From Planctomycetaceae bacterium (lineage in GTDB: Bacteria > Planctomycetota > Planctomycetia > Pirellulales > UBA7805), in the NCBI GenBank assembly GCA_902630355.1, contig CACOUL010000011.1, forward strand, positions 1 through 64,000: a stretch of DNA of 64,000 nucleotides, in the 5' to 3' direction. The position numbers and the translations under genes are program-made. Below the pieces are notes generated by a model. It was not told the origin of the DNA. It did no database searches and worked only from the letters and a program-made list of their open reading frames with translations. Numbering within the stretch: the stretch's first letter is position 1; each line of letters starts with the position of its first letter. This document shows, one piece after another, positions 43,175 through 52,600 of this stretch.

Positions 43175-44135
43175 CTGCAGTCTGTCCCTTGTAGAGCTTG
43201 CGGCCCAAATTGGGGTGATAGGGTGTCCAGCAGCTTTCCGGGTTACTGTCACTGCGAATCAGTTGATCAAACTGATGAAGCCTCGCATCCAATTCATCCA
43301 CTTGATGCAGCACAAGCGCTTCTCGCGTCATCGGCACCTGCGGACTCCCCGCATCGAGAGTTCCATGATGAGAGACAATCAAATGCTTGAGTTCAACGGC
43401 CCGCTCCGCGGGAAAATCGTTAAATTGCGCCAGCTTCGACTCCAGAAGCTTTAATCCGATCACAATATGACCGAGCAGTTGCCCTTCATTGGTGTAGTGC
43501 AAATCACGATCGTACCCCAACTCTTCCACTTTGCCAGAGTCATGCAATAGTCCACCGAGCAGAAGAAGATCTCGATCTAATTGTGGGTAGATGTCTGCGA
43601 CGCGGTCCAGCAGATCGCAAAGCGTTGCCACATGCTGTAGCAAGCCACCGTGATAGGCGTGATGATTTTTAATTCCTGCCGGCGCCCGACAGAACCGGTC
43701 CATAAATTCGGTGTCATTCAGGTAGGCTTCGGAAAGTTGTCTCAAGTGCGAATCTTCGATCTGCAAAAACCGCTTCTTGAGATTCTCTTGTAAACCTTCG
43801 ATGACCTTTGCCGGCAACACGCGAAAGTCATTTTCATCGACCGATTCGGTCGGAACCTTGTCAACACTTTTGGCAATCAACTGGACGGCGCCCTGAAAAA
43901 GTTGCGTTGTCCCCTGCACGCGGACGTAGTCTCCGTCGCCAAATCGCGAGGCCTTTTCCTCACTTGCATTCCACATTCTCGCCTCGATGGTGCCGGACCG
44001 ATCGGAAAGCCGAAACTGCAAGTAGAGATTCCCTTGCCGATTGGATCGCAGTTGTTTGGCACTGATCAGAAAGGTCTGATCGACGACTTGCTCCGCGCGG
44101 AGTTTACTGACTGAATGGCGGGCCATAGATTGCAT
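43167..44135 (-). CDS. YhaM-like 3'-5' exoribonuclease (OB + HD domains)
   Basis: About 322 residues. The N-terminal OB-fold (about 12-95: LYLQFRLSDRSGTIEARMW, DYVRVQGTTQLFQGAVQL) is joined to an HD-domain phosphohydrolase (about 150-290: IKNHHAYHGGLLQHVATLCDLL, LLLLGGLLHDSGKVEELG, ELKHLIVSHHGTLDAGSP). This is the layout of YhaM/CbfI exoribonucleases, in which the HD domain carries the Mn-dependent nuclease site. The initiator is ATG 44135 or ATG 44126. Its 3' end overlaps rnr by 8 nt, pairing two 3'-5' exonucleases. Confidence 0.9.
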   Translation of the reverse strand: MQSMARHSVSKLRAEQVVDQTFLISAKQLRSNRQGNLYLQFRLSDRSGTIEARMWNASEEKASRFGDGDYVRVQGTTQLFQGAVQLIAKSVDKVPTESVDENDFRVLPAKVIEGLQENLKKRFLQIEDSHLRQLSEAYLNDTEFMDRFCRAPAGIKNHHAYHGGLLQHVATLCDLLDRVADIYPQLDRDLLLLGGLLHDSGKVEELGYDRDLHYTNEGQLLGHIVIGLKLLESKLAQFNDFPAERAVELKHLIVSHHGTLDAGSPQVPMTREALVLHQVDELDARLHQFDQLIRSDSNPESCWTPYHPNLGRKLYKGQTADG

Positions 44136-44398
44136 CCGAATCGACGAATTAAAAAACAGAAAACATGAAAAGGTCGTCAGCATCCCCGAGAACGGCCGAT
44201 TGATGCGGCACGACTCCCGGTCGCGACGGCAGCAGCCCCTCCGGGTCAACCGACTCTTGACGACAAGTTGATTCTAGGAGTACCGACCCGCTTCCCACAA
44301 GGACCAGAGATATTGCGATTAAGGCCAAGGCTGTCATAGAATGCCGCCTGCCCTGATTCCTTTCATTCCTTTCAACATCTCCCACTTGGGTGCTAAGC

Positions 44399-45919
44399 AT
44401 GGCAAAACCGCCCCCTCATGCGATCCAACCGACCCGCAGCGAAGACTATCCCGAGTGGTATCAGCAGGTGATTCGCGCTGCCGATCTTGCCGAAGTTTCC
44501 CCCGTGCGCGGATGCATGGTGATCAAACCCTGGGGATATTCGATCTGGGAAAATATGCAGGCGGCCCTGGACCGCATGTTCAAATCAACCGGACACGTCA
44601 ACGCATACTTCCCGCTGTTTATTCCGATGAGCTACCTGGAAAAAGAGGCAGCCCACGTGGAAGGCTTTGCCAAAGAATGCGCTGTGGTCACGCATCATCG
44701 CTTGGAACCCGATGGAGAGGGGGGACTGCGACCGGCCGGACCTCTCGAGGAGCCTTTGGTCGTCCGTCCGACCAGTGAAACCATCATCGGAGAGATGTAT
44801 TCCAAATGGATTCAATCCTATCGAGACCTTCCCATTCTCATCAATCAATGGGCGAACGTCGTACGCTGGGAAATGCGAACTCGTCTCTTTTTGAGAACGG
44901 CCGAATTCCTTTGGCAGGAAGGACACACGGCCCATGCGACGCAGGCCGAGGCAGAGGAAGAGACTCGCAAAATGCTCGACGTCTACGCCGACTTTGCCGA
45001 GAACTGGATGGCAATGCCGGTCATCAAGGGTGAAAAGACCGCCGAGGAGCGTTTTCCGGGTGCCGTGGCAACCTACAGCATTGAGGCGATGATGCAGGAT
45101 CGCAAAGCGCTCCAAGCGGGCACTTCGCATTTTCTCGGTCAGAATTTTTCCAGAGCGCAAGAAATCAAGTTCCAAGACGAAACCGGCCAAGAGGCCTATG
45201 CCTGGACCACCTCCTGGGGCGTTTCCACACGGCTCGTCGGAGGGCTGATCATGACCCACGGTGACGATGACGGGATGATTGTGCCACCTCGACTCGCGCC
45301 CCAGCATGTCGTCATCCTTCCCGTGCTCCGCGGGGACGACTCGAGTGCCGCGGTCATGGAATATTGCCACACGCTCAAGTCGCAAATCGAGACAGAGTCG
45401 TTCAACGGCCAGCCGGTGCGGGTCACGCTCGATACACGAGATATTCGAGGGGGAGAAAAAACGTGGCAACACATCAAACGAGGAGTCCCGCTTCGCGTTG
45501 AAATTGGCCCCCGTGACATGGAAGGGGACCACTGCTTCGTCGGGCGTCGAGATCAACCGCCCAAACAAAAAGAGAGCATTCCACGGGCACAATTCGTATC
45601 GACGCTTGCCGAACAACTCCAAAACATGCAACAGCAACTCTTTGATCGTGCACTCCAAGCCCGCGAGGAGGCCACCCGCGATATCGATAATCTCGATGAG
45701 TTCCGCGACTTCTTCACACCGAAGAATCCCAAGCAACCGGAAATCCACGGCGGCTTGGCCCGCTGCCATTTTTCCGAAGGTGAAGAGATGTCGGCCATCC
45801 TCAAGGAACTCAAAGTTTCGCTGCGGTGCGTTCCACTCGAGAGCGAGCGAGAGGATGGTGAGTGCATTTTTTCAAAACGCCCGAGTCACCGACGCGCTAT
45901 CTTTGCCAAGGCATATTGA
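44399..45919 (+). CDS. proS: Prolyl-tRNA synthetase, archaeal/eukaryotic-like type
   Basis: Charges tRNA(Pro). About 506 residues. Class II motifs: VVRPTSETIIGEMYSKWI (proline binding), RWEMRTRLFLRTAEFLWQEGHTAHA (motif 2), and AWTTSWGVSTRLVGGLIMTHGDDDGM (motif 3). The anticodon-binding domain follows (PQHVVILPVLRGDD), then a zinc-binding-like C-terminal extension ending in Tyr (IFAKAY). The short form without the YbaK insertion and the C-terminal Tyr are features of the ProS type found in archaea, eukaryotes and some bacteria. ATG 44399 is the preferred start. DUF4416 follows after 19 nt. Confidence 0.96.
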   Translation: MAKPPPHAIQPTRSEDYPEWYQQVIRAADLAEVSPVRGCMVIKPWGYSIWENMQAALDRMFKSTGHVNAYFPLFIPMSYLEKEAAHVEGFAKECAVVTHHRLEPDGEGGLRPAGPLEEPLVVRPTSETIIGEMYSKWIQSYRDLPILINQWANVVRWEMRTRLFLRTAEFLWQEGHTAHATQAEAEEETRKMLDVYADFAENWMAMPVIKGEKTAEERFPGAVATYSIEAMMQDRKALQAGTSHFLGQNFSRAQEIKFQDETGQEAYAWTTSWGVSTRLVGGLIMTHGDDDGMIVPPRLAPQHVVILPVLRGDDSSAAVMEYCHTLKSQIETESFNGQPVRVTLDTRDIRGGEKTWQHIKRGVPLRVEIGPRDMEGDHCFVGRRDQPPKQKESIPRAQFVSTLAEQLQNMQQQLFDRALQAREEATRDIDNLDEFRDFFTPKNPKQPEIHGGLARCHFSEGEEMSAILKELKVSLRCVPLESEREDGECIFSKRPSHRRAIFAKAY

Positions 45920-45938
45920 TCGATGAGCGAGCCGGACC

Positions 45939-46478
45939 ATGGGTGACCCGACCGACGCCGATCGCGTTTTGAGAATTTTAGCCGCATTCAGCCGGGACCG
46001 GCGCGGTTTAGCTTGGGCCAGAGAGCGGGCCGAAGCGCAGTGGGGAAACCATGTCTTATCGGGCCCCACATTCGAATTCGAAGAAACCGATTACTACGAG
46101 AAATCGATGGGTAGCCCGCTGCTCAAAACGCTTTGGGCCTTCGAAACGCTCGTTCCGCCTTCCGAACTGGCGGCATGGAAGCAGGAGACCAACCGTTGGG
46201 AGTGCGACTACGCGCGCGATCACCCGACTGATGTCGCGCGACCTCTGAATCTCGATCCGGGATATCTGACGCTCGGAAAACTGGTCCTCGCCTCTACGAA
46301 GAACCATGCCCACCGCATCTACCTGCACAGTGGCATCTACGCTGAGGTCACGCTCGGTTATCGTAAGGGTCGTTGGCACAACTGGGAGTGGACCTATCCC
46401 GATTACCGTCGCGAGGACGTACAAGCCTTTTTCACGAGTTGTCGTGAATATCTCAAACAGGCGGCGACAAGGCTCTGA
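45939..46478 (+). CDS. DUF4416-family protein
   Basis: 179 residues, no signal peptide. Conserved elements are FEFEETDYYEKSMG near the N-terminus, KLVLASTKNHAHRIYLHSG, and the C-terminal KGRWHNWEWTYPDYRREDV with a final helix FFTSCREYLK. This corresponds to the DUF4416 family, of unknown function. The many His, Asp, Glu and Tyr residues would suit metal or nucleotide binding, but no established mechanism exists. It lies 19 nt downstream of proS and is probably cotranscribed with it, although that pairing is not known to reflect a shared process. Confidence 0.8.
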   Translation: MGDPTDADRVLRILAAFSRDRRGLAWARERAEAQWGNHVLSGPTFEFEETDYYEKSMGSPLLKTLWAFETLVPPSELAAWKQETNRWECDYARDHPTDVARPLNLDPGYLTLGKLVLASTKNHAHRIYLHSGIYAEVTLGYRKGRWHNWEWTYPDYRREDVQAFFTSCREYLKQAATRL

Positions 46479-46479
46479 T

Positions 46480-46509
46480 TTGACGGTCGACACAGAGCAG
46501 CGTTAGAAT
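46480..46509 (+). promoter_or_regulatory. Candidate sigma70-type promoter before the DUF1573 gene
   Basis: TTGACG (46480-46485), 18-nt spacer, TAGAAT (46504-46509). It immediately follows the DUF4416 gene, 80 nt before the TTG start of the next gene. A 9-bp hairpin (46530-46556) follows in the presumed leader. Hexamer match is good for this organism's base composition, but no experiment supports it. Confidence 0.45.
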
Positions 46510-46589
46510 ATGCGTACTGTGTTCACGATAAGAATCGCAGTTGAATCGCGGTTCTTCTTCCGGGTTATCAGACGGAGAAATCGACTGTC

Positions 46590-47822
46590 TTGAGAATACT
46601 CATTTGTGCCATTTTTGCTGCTGCACTCGGCATCGGACTCGGCTTCTTGCGGACTGCAAACGAGTTTGGCTGGACGGTCGGAGTCCCCGCGATTGCGGGA
46701 ACCGAGCTGGCGACCGCCCCCTCAACGCATCCCCGACTCGTGATTTCTGCCGACACCTATGCCTTTGGCCGGATGAAGCAAAATGCAACGGGAACCCACA
46801 CCTTCATCTTACGAAATGAGGGATTGGCAAATCTGAAGATCACCCCGGGCAAACCCTCGTGCAAATGCACGGTGAGCAAGGTTTCGCGAAAAGTGATCCC
46901 CCCCGGAGAAACCGCAGAAGTGACTTTGACTTGGAAGACGGGGAAATCGAAAGGGAAGTACCGCAAGCGGGCACCGATTTCGACAAATGACCCGACCCAA
47001 CCGAAAGTGCAACTGAAAATCGAGGGAACGGTCACCCCCGCCTTCGCCTTCCGGCCTCCGACACTTTTCGCCTCCTCGCTAGCGACCGACACCGAACGAA
47101 CGCTCGAAGCAGAACTCTTTTTTTACAATGACGGAAACGTGCAATTGCTCGAGCAAACGCTGGGCGATGAAAGTTCGGCGTCTCGCTTCGCCATCGATTA
47201 CGTTCCCATTGCAGAAGATGCGCTAGAGGAACCGTACGCCACGTGTGGTTATCGAGTCCGAGTGACTATTTTGCCCGGCATGGAGGTCGGAAATTTTCAC
47301 CAGTCGGTGATTTTCCGCACTGAACCGGAGATGGTTCAGCCCGTTCGTTTGAACATCAACGGATCGGTACGCCAACCGGTCAACATTTTTGGTCCGCATC
47401 TCGACAAAGCGACAGAGACGTTCGACATGGGCACGATCAAGGAAGGGCAAAGCAAACAAATGCGATTGCTCCTGCAGGCGGCGGGTGAACATCGCAAGGA
47501 AATCGCTCCACGACTCATCCGGAGCGAACCGCCGGGCATAGAATTGAACGTGGGGAAGAACAGAGTACTGGCAAAGGGCACGCTGAGTCAATTCTCACTG
47601 ATCTTCAGCTTGCCGAAGCAGATCGCCCCGGGCGTTTATGGGCCTTCGAGTGACCACCCGGGGGAACTTGTCATCGCAACAGGACATCCGGACTATCCGG
47701 AAATCACACTCCATGTCAAACTGCACGTGAAACCGGGAGGTGAGGAAACGGATCGCGATACGGCAACCGAACCGTCCCGATCGCCGACTGAAACGCTACG
47801 GACAGAGACACCGATCAAATAA
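46590..47822 (+). CDS. Exported DUF1573-domain protein
   Basis: 410 residues. N-terminal membrane segment (RILICAIFAAALGIGLGFL). Residues about 55-150 are a DUF1573/Ig-like domain: AFGRMKQNATGTHTFILRNEGLANL, GKPSCKCTVSKV with a CxC pair, IPPGETAEVTLTWKT and RKRAPISTNDP. A second beta-rich region (PVRLNINGSVRQPVNIFGP, KEGQSKQMRLLLQAA) completes it. DUF1573 proteins are exported, with unknown function. The start is TTG at 46590, with GGAG 12 nt upstream. The next gene begins 38 nt downstream on the same strand and is likely in the same transcript. Confidence 0.8.
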   Translation: MRILICAIFAAALGIGLGFLRTANEFGWTVGVPAIAGTELATAPSTHPRLVISADTYAFGRMKQNATGTHTFILRNEGLANLKITPGKPSCKCTVSKVSRKVIPPGETAEVTLTWKTGKSKGKYRKRAPISTNDPTQPKVQLKIEGTVTPAFAFRPPTLFASSLATDTERTLEAELFFYNDGNVQLLEQTLGDESSASRFAIDYVPIAEDALEEPYATCGYRVRVTILPGMEVGNFHQSVIFRTEPEMVQPVRLNINGSVRQPVNIFGPHLDKATETFDMGTIKEGQSKQMRLLLQAAGEHRKEIAPRLIRSEPPGIELNVGKNRVLAKGTLSQFSLIFSLPKQIAPGVYGPSSDHPGELVIATGHPDYPEITLHVKLHVKPGGEETDRDTATEPSRSPTETLRTETPIK

Positions 47823-47860
47823 AAATATCCAACCGTAGCGCCTTGTGGGGAAGGAACCCA

Positions 47861-49495
47861 ATGGACCATCGATTTACGGGAACTCTTCTTACAGCCACAC
47901 TCGCAGGGCTCATGCTTTGCTTTTCAGGCTGCGGAGATAAAAGAACCGCTGAGCCGCGGTCTGAATTTTCAGTGACCCTGATTGCCGACCCTGGTCAAAG
48001 CCCCTCCTTTGCCCCCCCGGACCGTGCCCTTGAGGGGGCCGGGCCTAAAGCCGCTCCACACAAAACCGATCACAAACAACCCGAGAACGCGAAGGGGTAC
48101 GCTCAAAACAAAACAAAAGATTTCGTCAGCCTTAACGGGGCCATCTTCACCGATTGGAAAAAACCGAAAGCAGCCATCATTCTTTCCGGCGTACTCGACG
48201 GTTACATCGAGCCGTGCGGTTGTGCAGGACTCGAAAATCAAAAAGGTGGCCTTTCGCGAAGGATGGCACTGATCAAATCACTCAAGGAGAAGGGATGGCC
48301 TCTGATGGCGGCCGATCTGGGTGGTATGGTGCGTCGCTTCGGCCCTCAGGCGTCGATCAAATATCAGGTGGCAATCGACGCCTACCGCACGTTGGGCTAC
48401 GGAGTGATCGGATTGGGCGCACACGATTTACAACTGCCCTCAGAGGCAATTTTAGCGCAGTTGGGTCAAGATGGTGATTCTCCATTTGTGTCGGCGAACG
48501 TGAGTTCCATTTTTGATGAGGATTTTGGGCTCACTCGACGCTACCGCATTCTTGAAACCGATGGAGTACGGATTGGTGTCACGCAGGTGTTGGGCGAAAA
48601 GTTCGCCGCGGATATCCAGAATAACGACTACGAATATGTTTCCCCGAGTACCGCGCTGAAACCGGTGCTCCAGAGCCTCAAAGCGGAACAGTGCGACCTG
48701 CGGATACTTTTGGCCAACACGACCGTCGAGGAAGCGCGAACGTTGGGAGAAAAGTTCACCGACTTCGATTTCGTCGTCGTCGCGGGAGATAGCGACCCGC
48801 CACCACCCCAACCCGAACGACTCGACGGCGGCGCCGAATTGATTGAACTGGGACACAAGGGCATGTACGTCGGAGTGTTGTGTCTTTACGAGAAGCCGGC
48901 GTCGACCCGATACCAACGCGTACCGCTCGATGGTCGATTTCCCGATGATCCGGCAATCGGACGGTTGCTGACTGCCTACCAGGACCAACTCAAGACCCAG
49001 GGACTCGCGGGATTGGGCCTGCGGGCAGCGGCGCATCCGACCGGACGCCGGTTCGTGGGCAGCACAAGCTGCGCGGACTGCCACAGCGAGGCTTTTGAAA
49101 TCTGGGAATCAACGCCCCATGCGCACGCAACGGCGACGCTCGTCGAACTTCCTCTACCGCGACAATTCGACCCGGAATGCCTCAGTTGCCACGTGACGGG
49201 CTGGGAACCTCAAGAGTATTACCCGTTTGCAAGTGGATACCAGGACCTGGAATCGACCCCACACCTCACGGGAAATGGTTGTGAGAACTGCCACGGGGGT
49301 GGTGCAGCGCACGTTGCTGCCGAGAATGGTGATGTCGATGTCGACGAGGCCGAAGTGGAGCGACTTCGCGAACAGATGCGCGTGAGTCGTGCCGAGGCGA
49401 AACAAAATGTTTGTATCCGCTGTCACGACCTGGACAACAGCCCCGATTTTGATTTCGAAACGTATTGGCCTCAGGTGGAACATTACGAGAATTGA
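47861..49495 (+). CDS. Phosphoesterase-like tetraheme c-type lipoprotein
   Basis: 544 residues. Signal peptide with lipobox (CFSGC, Cys24). A middle domain (about 100-350) resembles metallophosphatase/5'-nucleotidase-like modules: AIILSGVLDGYIEPCGCAGLENQKGGLSRR, VIGLGAHDLQL, VVVAGDSDPPPPQ. The C-terminal domain has four CxxCH heme-c sites: Cys404ADCH, Cys440LSCH, Cys474ENCH and Cys518IRCH, in a cytochrome c554-like arrangement. The phosphoesterase half seems to lack several canonical metal ligands, so catalysis is uncertain. GGGGAAGGAA precedes the ATG. It would sit in the periplasm, attached to a membrane. Confidence 0.85.
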   Translation: MDHRFTGTLLTATLAGLMLCFSGCGDKRTAEPRSEFSVTLIADPGQSPSFAPPDRALEGAGPKAAPHKTDHKQPENAKGYAQNKTKDFVSLNGAIFTDWKKPKAAIILSGVLDGYIEPCGCAGLENQKGGLSRRMALIKSLKEKGWPLMAADLGGMVRRFGPQASIKYQVAIDAYRTLGYGVIGLGAHDLQLPSEAILAQLGQDGDSPFVSANVSSIFDEDFGLTRRYRILETDGVRIGVTQVLGEKFAADIQNNDYEYVSPSTALKPVLQSLKAEQCDLRILLANTTVEEARTLGEKFTDFDFVVVAGDSDPPPPQPERLDGGAELIELGHKGMYVGVLCLYEKPASTRYQRVPLDGRFPDDPAIGRLLTAYQDQLKTQGLAGLGLRAAAHPTGRRFVGSTSCADCHSEAFEIWESTPHAHATATLVELPLPRQFDPECLSCHVTGWEPQEYYPFASGYQDLESTPHLTGNGCENCHGGGAAHVAAENGDVDVDEAEVERLREQMRVSRAEAKQNVCIRCHDLDNSPDFDFETYWPQVEHYEN

Positions 49496-49625
49496 GTGAT
49501 ACGCCCCGATGAGAGGTGGCTTAAGGACGGACCAAACGGTGGCCACAGCGGGTATTCTATCGGGTAGAATAAGAGGGGCCCATTCGATCCGCACACGCAA
49601 TGTGCTGTTCGCTCGCGGCATTTGT

Positions 49626-49658
49626 CCGGAACCGAGCCGGAACCGAGCCGGAACCGAG
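49626..49658. repeat. Three tandem 11-bp repeats upstream of the giant membrane protein
   Basis: CCGGAACCGAG occurs three times without interruption and ends 11 nt before the ATG at 49670, exactly where the ribosome binding site should be. If translation began at the TTG at 49622, the repeats would encode an N-terminal peptide, and a change in copy number would shift the frame. Confidence 0.8.
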
Positions 49659-49669
49659 AGAGTTTGGCG

Positions 49670-52600
49670 ATGGAACAGACGCTACAAGACAGCATCCGCA
49701 GAGTGCGTCGCCGCGCATTTGCCGTGAAGTGGATCTTCAGCTGCGGTTGGTTTTTGGCAATCGTCAGCGGATGCTTGCTCGTGGTCGGCTGTGTCGATTT
49801 CTTGCTTCGCCAGGATGACCGTGCATCTCGCGTTACACTCACCCTGCTGCTGATCGGGGCAGTCGGCCTACTTGCGGCCCGCGTCGTTTTACCTCTGCTG
49901 CGTCAAAGATGGACCGACGTCTTCCTGGCGCAAAAAATCCAAAAACATTTCCCGAGCCTGAAGCACAAGCTTTCGACTGCCGTCGAGTTTGCGGCGAAAA
50001 CGGAGCATCCGGACGTTGAATCAAAAGCGATGCGAAGTGCCGTAATCCGCGAAACGACGAGCGAGCTTTCGCATCTGCCGCTGCACGAGATCGTGCATTA
50101 CCGTGCCGCGACCAGAGCAGCCATCATCGCAGCGGTGAGCATCTCCGTGCTGCTGGCTATTCTCTTCCTCTCCCCCATCGGAGCTCGCATCGCTCTGGCA
50201 CGCCTGGCAAATCCTTTCGGAGACACTGTGTGGCCTAAGATCAACGATCTCGTGTTTCAAAACACACCATCGCACCTCGCCGTGGGAGCGGTATTTGAAG
50301 CAGAAGTCATCGATCGCAACAACCGTCTCCCGCGCGCGGTCGAGATCGAATATCGCTTCGAAGAGGATGGGCAAGTGCGGACTGTCGCCGAACCGATGAA
50401 ACGCATCGACAACCTCATGTTCGCCCAGCGCAAGAACGTGCAAAATGCTTTTGCTTTTCGTGCCGTCGGCGGGGATGACCGGACCGGATGGCATCGGCTG
50501 CAAACCGTCGTTCCCCCGCGGGTCGAGGAGATTGTCTTTGAAGTCCAGCCTCCCGAATACACGGCGTGGCCCGTGGATCAACAGAGGCAAAGCGTCTGGG
50601 GACTGCAGGGTAGCGAAGTTCTCCTTCGGGGTTCGGCAAGCGTGCCACTGAAGAAGGCCACTTGGGTTACCGCGGAGGGCGAAGCGATTGCCCTGCAGGT
50701 CGATTCAAACACGTTCTGGCTTCCCGCAGATGCGAGCCCGGGCTGGACATTGAGCAAAACGGGTAGCGCGTCAGTGCAACTCGTCGATCAATACGGGATC
50801 GTCGGTGGAGCAGACGAAAGATTTTCGGTACGCGTCGTTCCCGAATCGCCTCCCTCGGTGCAAATCGAAAAACCTCGAGGTGTGTACAGGGCGAGTCCGG
50901 ATGCCATCCTGCCGCTTCAAGTTTCCGTCAAAGACAATCTTGCGATTCGTGATATCGCACTACACTTTCAACCGAGCGATCAACCGAGCGATCAACCGAG
51001 CGATCAACCGAGCGATCAACCGGATAATGAGTCCCGAACGATCGGGCTCTTTCAAGGACCAACGATCATGCCCCCTGCAGGTACCGATCTGTCGGAGCGA
51101 CGCATGCTGGGGGGTGACCACCGGATGGTCGAGCGTGAGTGGAACCTCGCCGCGGAGCAGTGGAAACCGGGAACGGAGATCACGTTTTACGCGTCAGCAC
51201 ACGATTACCGTGGCGCGGAGGGTCGCAGCGCGCCACCACACACGCTGCAGATCGTGGGCAAAGAAGAGTTGGCAGAGGAAATGGGCTTGCGGCAGCAGGG
51301 CTTATTGGCAGAACTTGCCCGCATCGTCACGCGTCAAAAAGAATCGAACCAGGAAACCACCGACCTGGAAATCGCTTGGGCACAGACCGGCACATTAAGC
51401 GAGACCCAAATGCAGTCGCTTCGCGGTATCGAACTAGCGGAGCGAGAAATACGCCGCTCGATCGGCAGCAGCGACAGCGGGCTGCAGAAGCAAATCGCCG
51501 AACTCGAGGCGGACCTGGCATATAACCAGATCGACGATGCGGCGACTTCGTCGCAGTTGAAGGACATGCGACAGACGCTCGAACAAGTCGATGCGCAACA
51601 GCTCGGGCCGCTCCAAGAAGCCCTCCGATCGGCCCGCAAAGAGGCGCAGAGCGACCACACCGCGGCAACTCCGGAGCAACCGACCTCCGATCGCCAGGAG
51701 GATCATTTAGCCGCCGCTGCCGATCATCAACAAAAGGCAATCGATCAACTACAACCGCTCGTCGACAGGTTATTGAAATTCAACCAATATCGTCGCGCCG
51801 TCGGCCGACTCGCGGCACTCGCCGAGCGACAGCAGCAAATCCGCACCGAAACGCAGCAAATGACCGAATCCCATTCGGGCAAAGATCTCGGCGAGCTTGC
51901 GCAAGATGAGCGGATCAAACTGGAGCAAACGGCATCGCAACAGCAAAGTATTAATCTCCAAACCGAACAGATGCTTTCCCAAATGCGACAAAGCGGCCAA
52001 AGCTTGAAAACGAGCGATCCGCTTGCCGCATCTCGATTAAAATCAGCGGTCGAGGCGGCAAAGCAACAGAAGGTTGCGCACCAGATGCGTGAGGCCGGTG
52101 AGCAACTCGAGCAGAACCGGATCGGACAGGCGCTCGAACAACAGCAAGCGGCAGAAGAAGGCCTCGCGACAATGCTCGACATCCTTCGTGGCAGTCGGCA
52201 AGCGGATCTCGGAGAGTTGGTGGAAAAACTTCGGCAGGCCGAAGCGGAACTAGAAACGATTACGAACAACCAAAAACAATTGGCCGAGCAGCAGGGTGCC
52301 GCGCTCGAACCGGTTAAGCGAGGAGAGACACTCACCGAAGAAGAACGTCAACAGCTTCAAGACCTCGACCGACAGCGAAAACTTCTCGAGCAGCAAATTC
52401 GTGAGCTTGCCGAACGCGTTGAAAATCTTGAGGCGGCCCCCTCGGCGCGGAGCATGAATGCAGCGGCTCAAAAAATGCGCGATGCGGGCACGAAGGCGGG
52501 AGCAAAAGATGCCGATGGGAGTGCCGAGCAAGATCGCGAGGCAGGCAAGCTTTTGGCCGACGCACGCAAGCAACTCGAGACGGCAAGGAGAAAGGCCGAG

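Noticed and set aside
44585-45769. 394-residue minus-strand open frame inside proS
   Set aside because: Antisense shadow of a clear prolyl-tRNA synthetase; long only because of high-GC codon bias.
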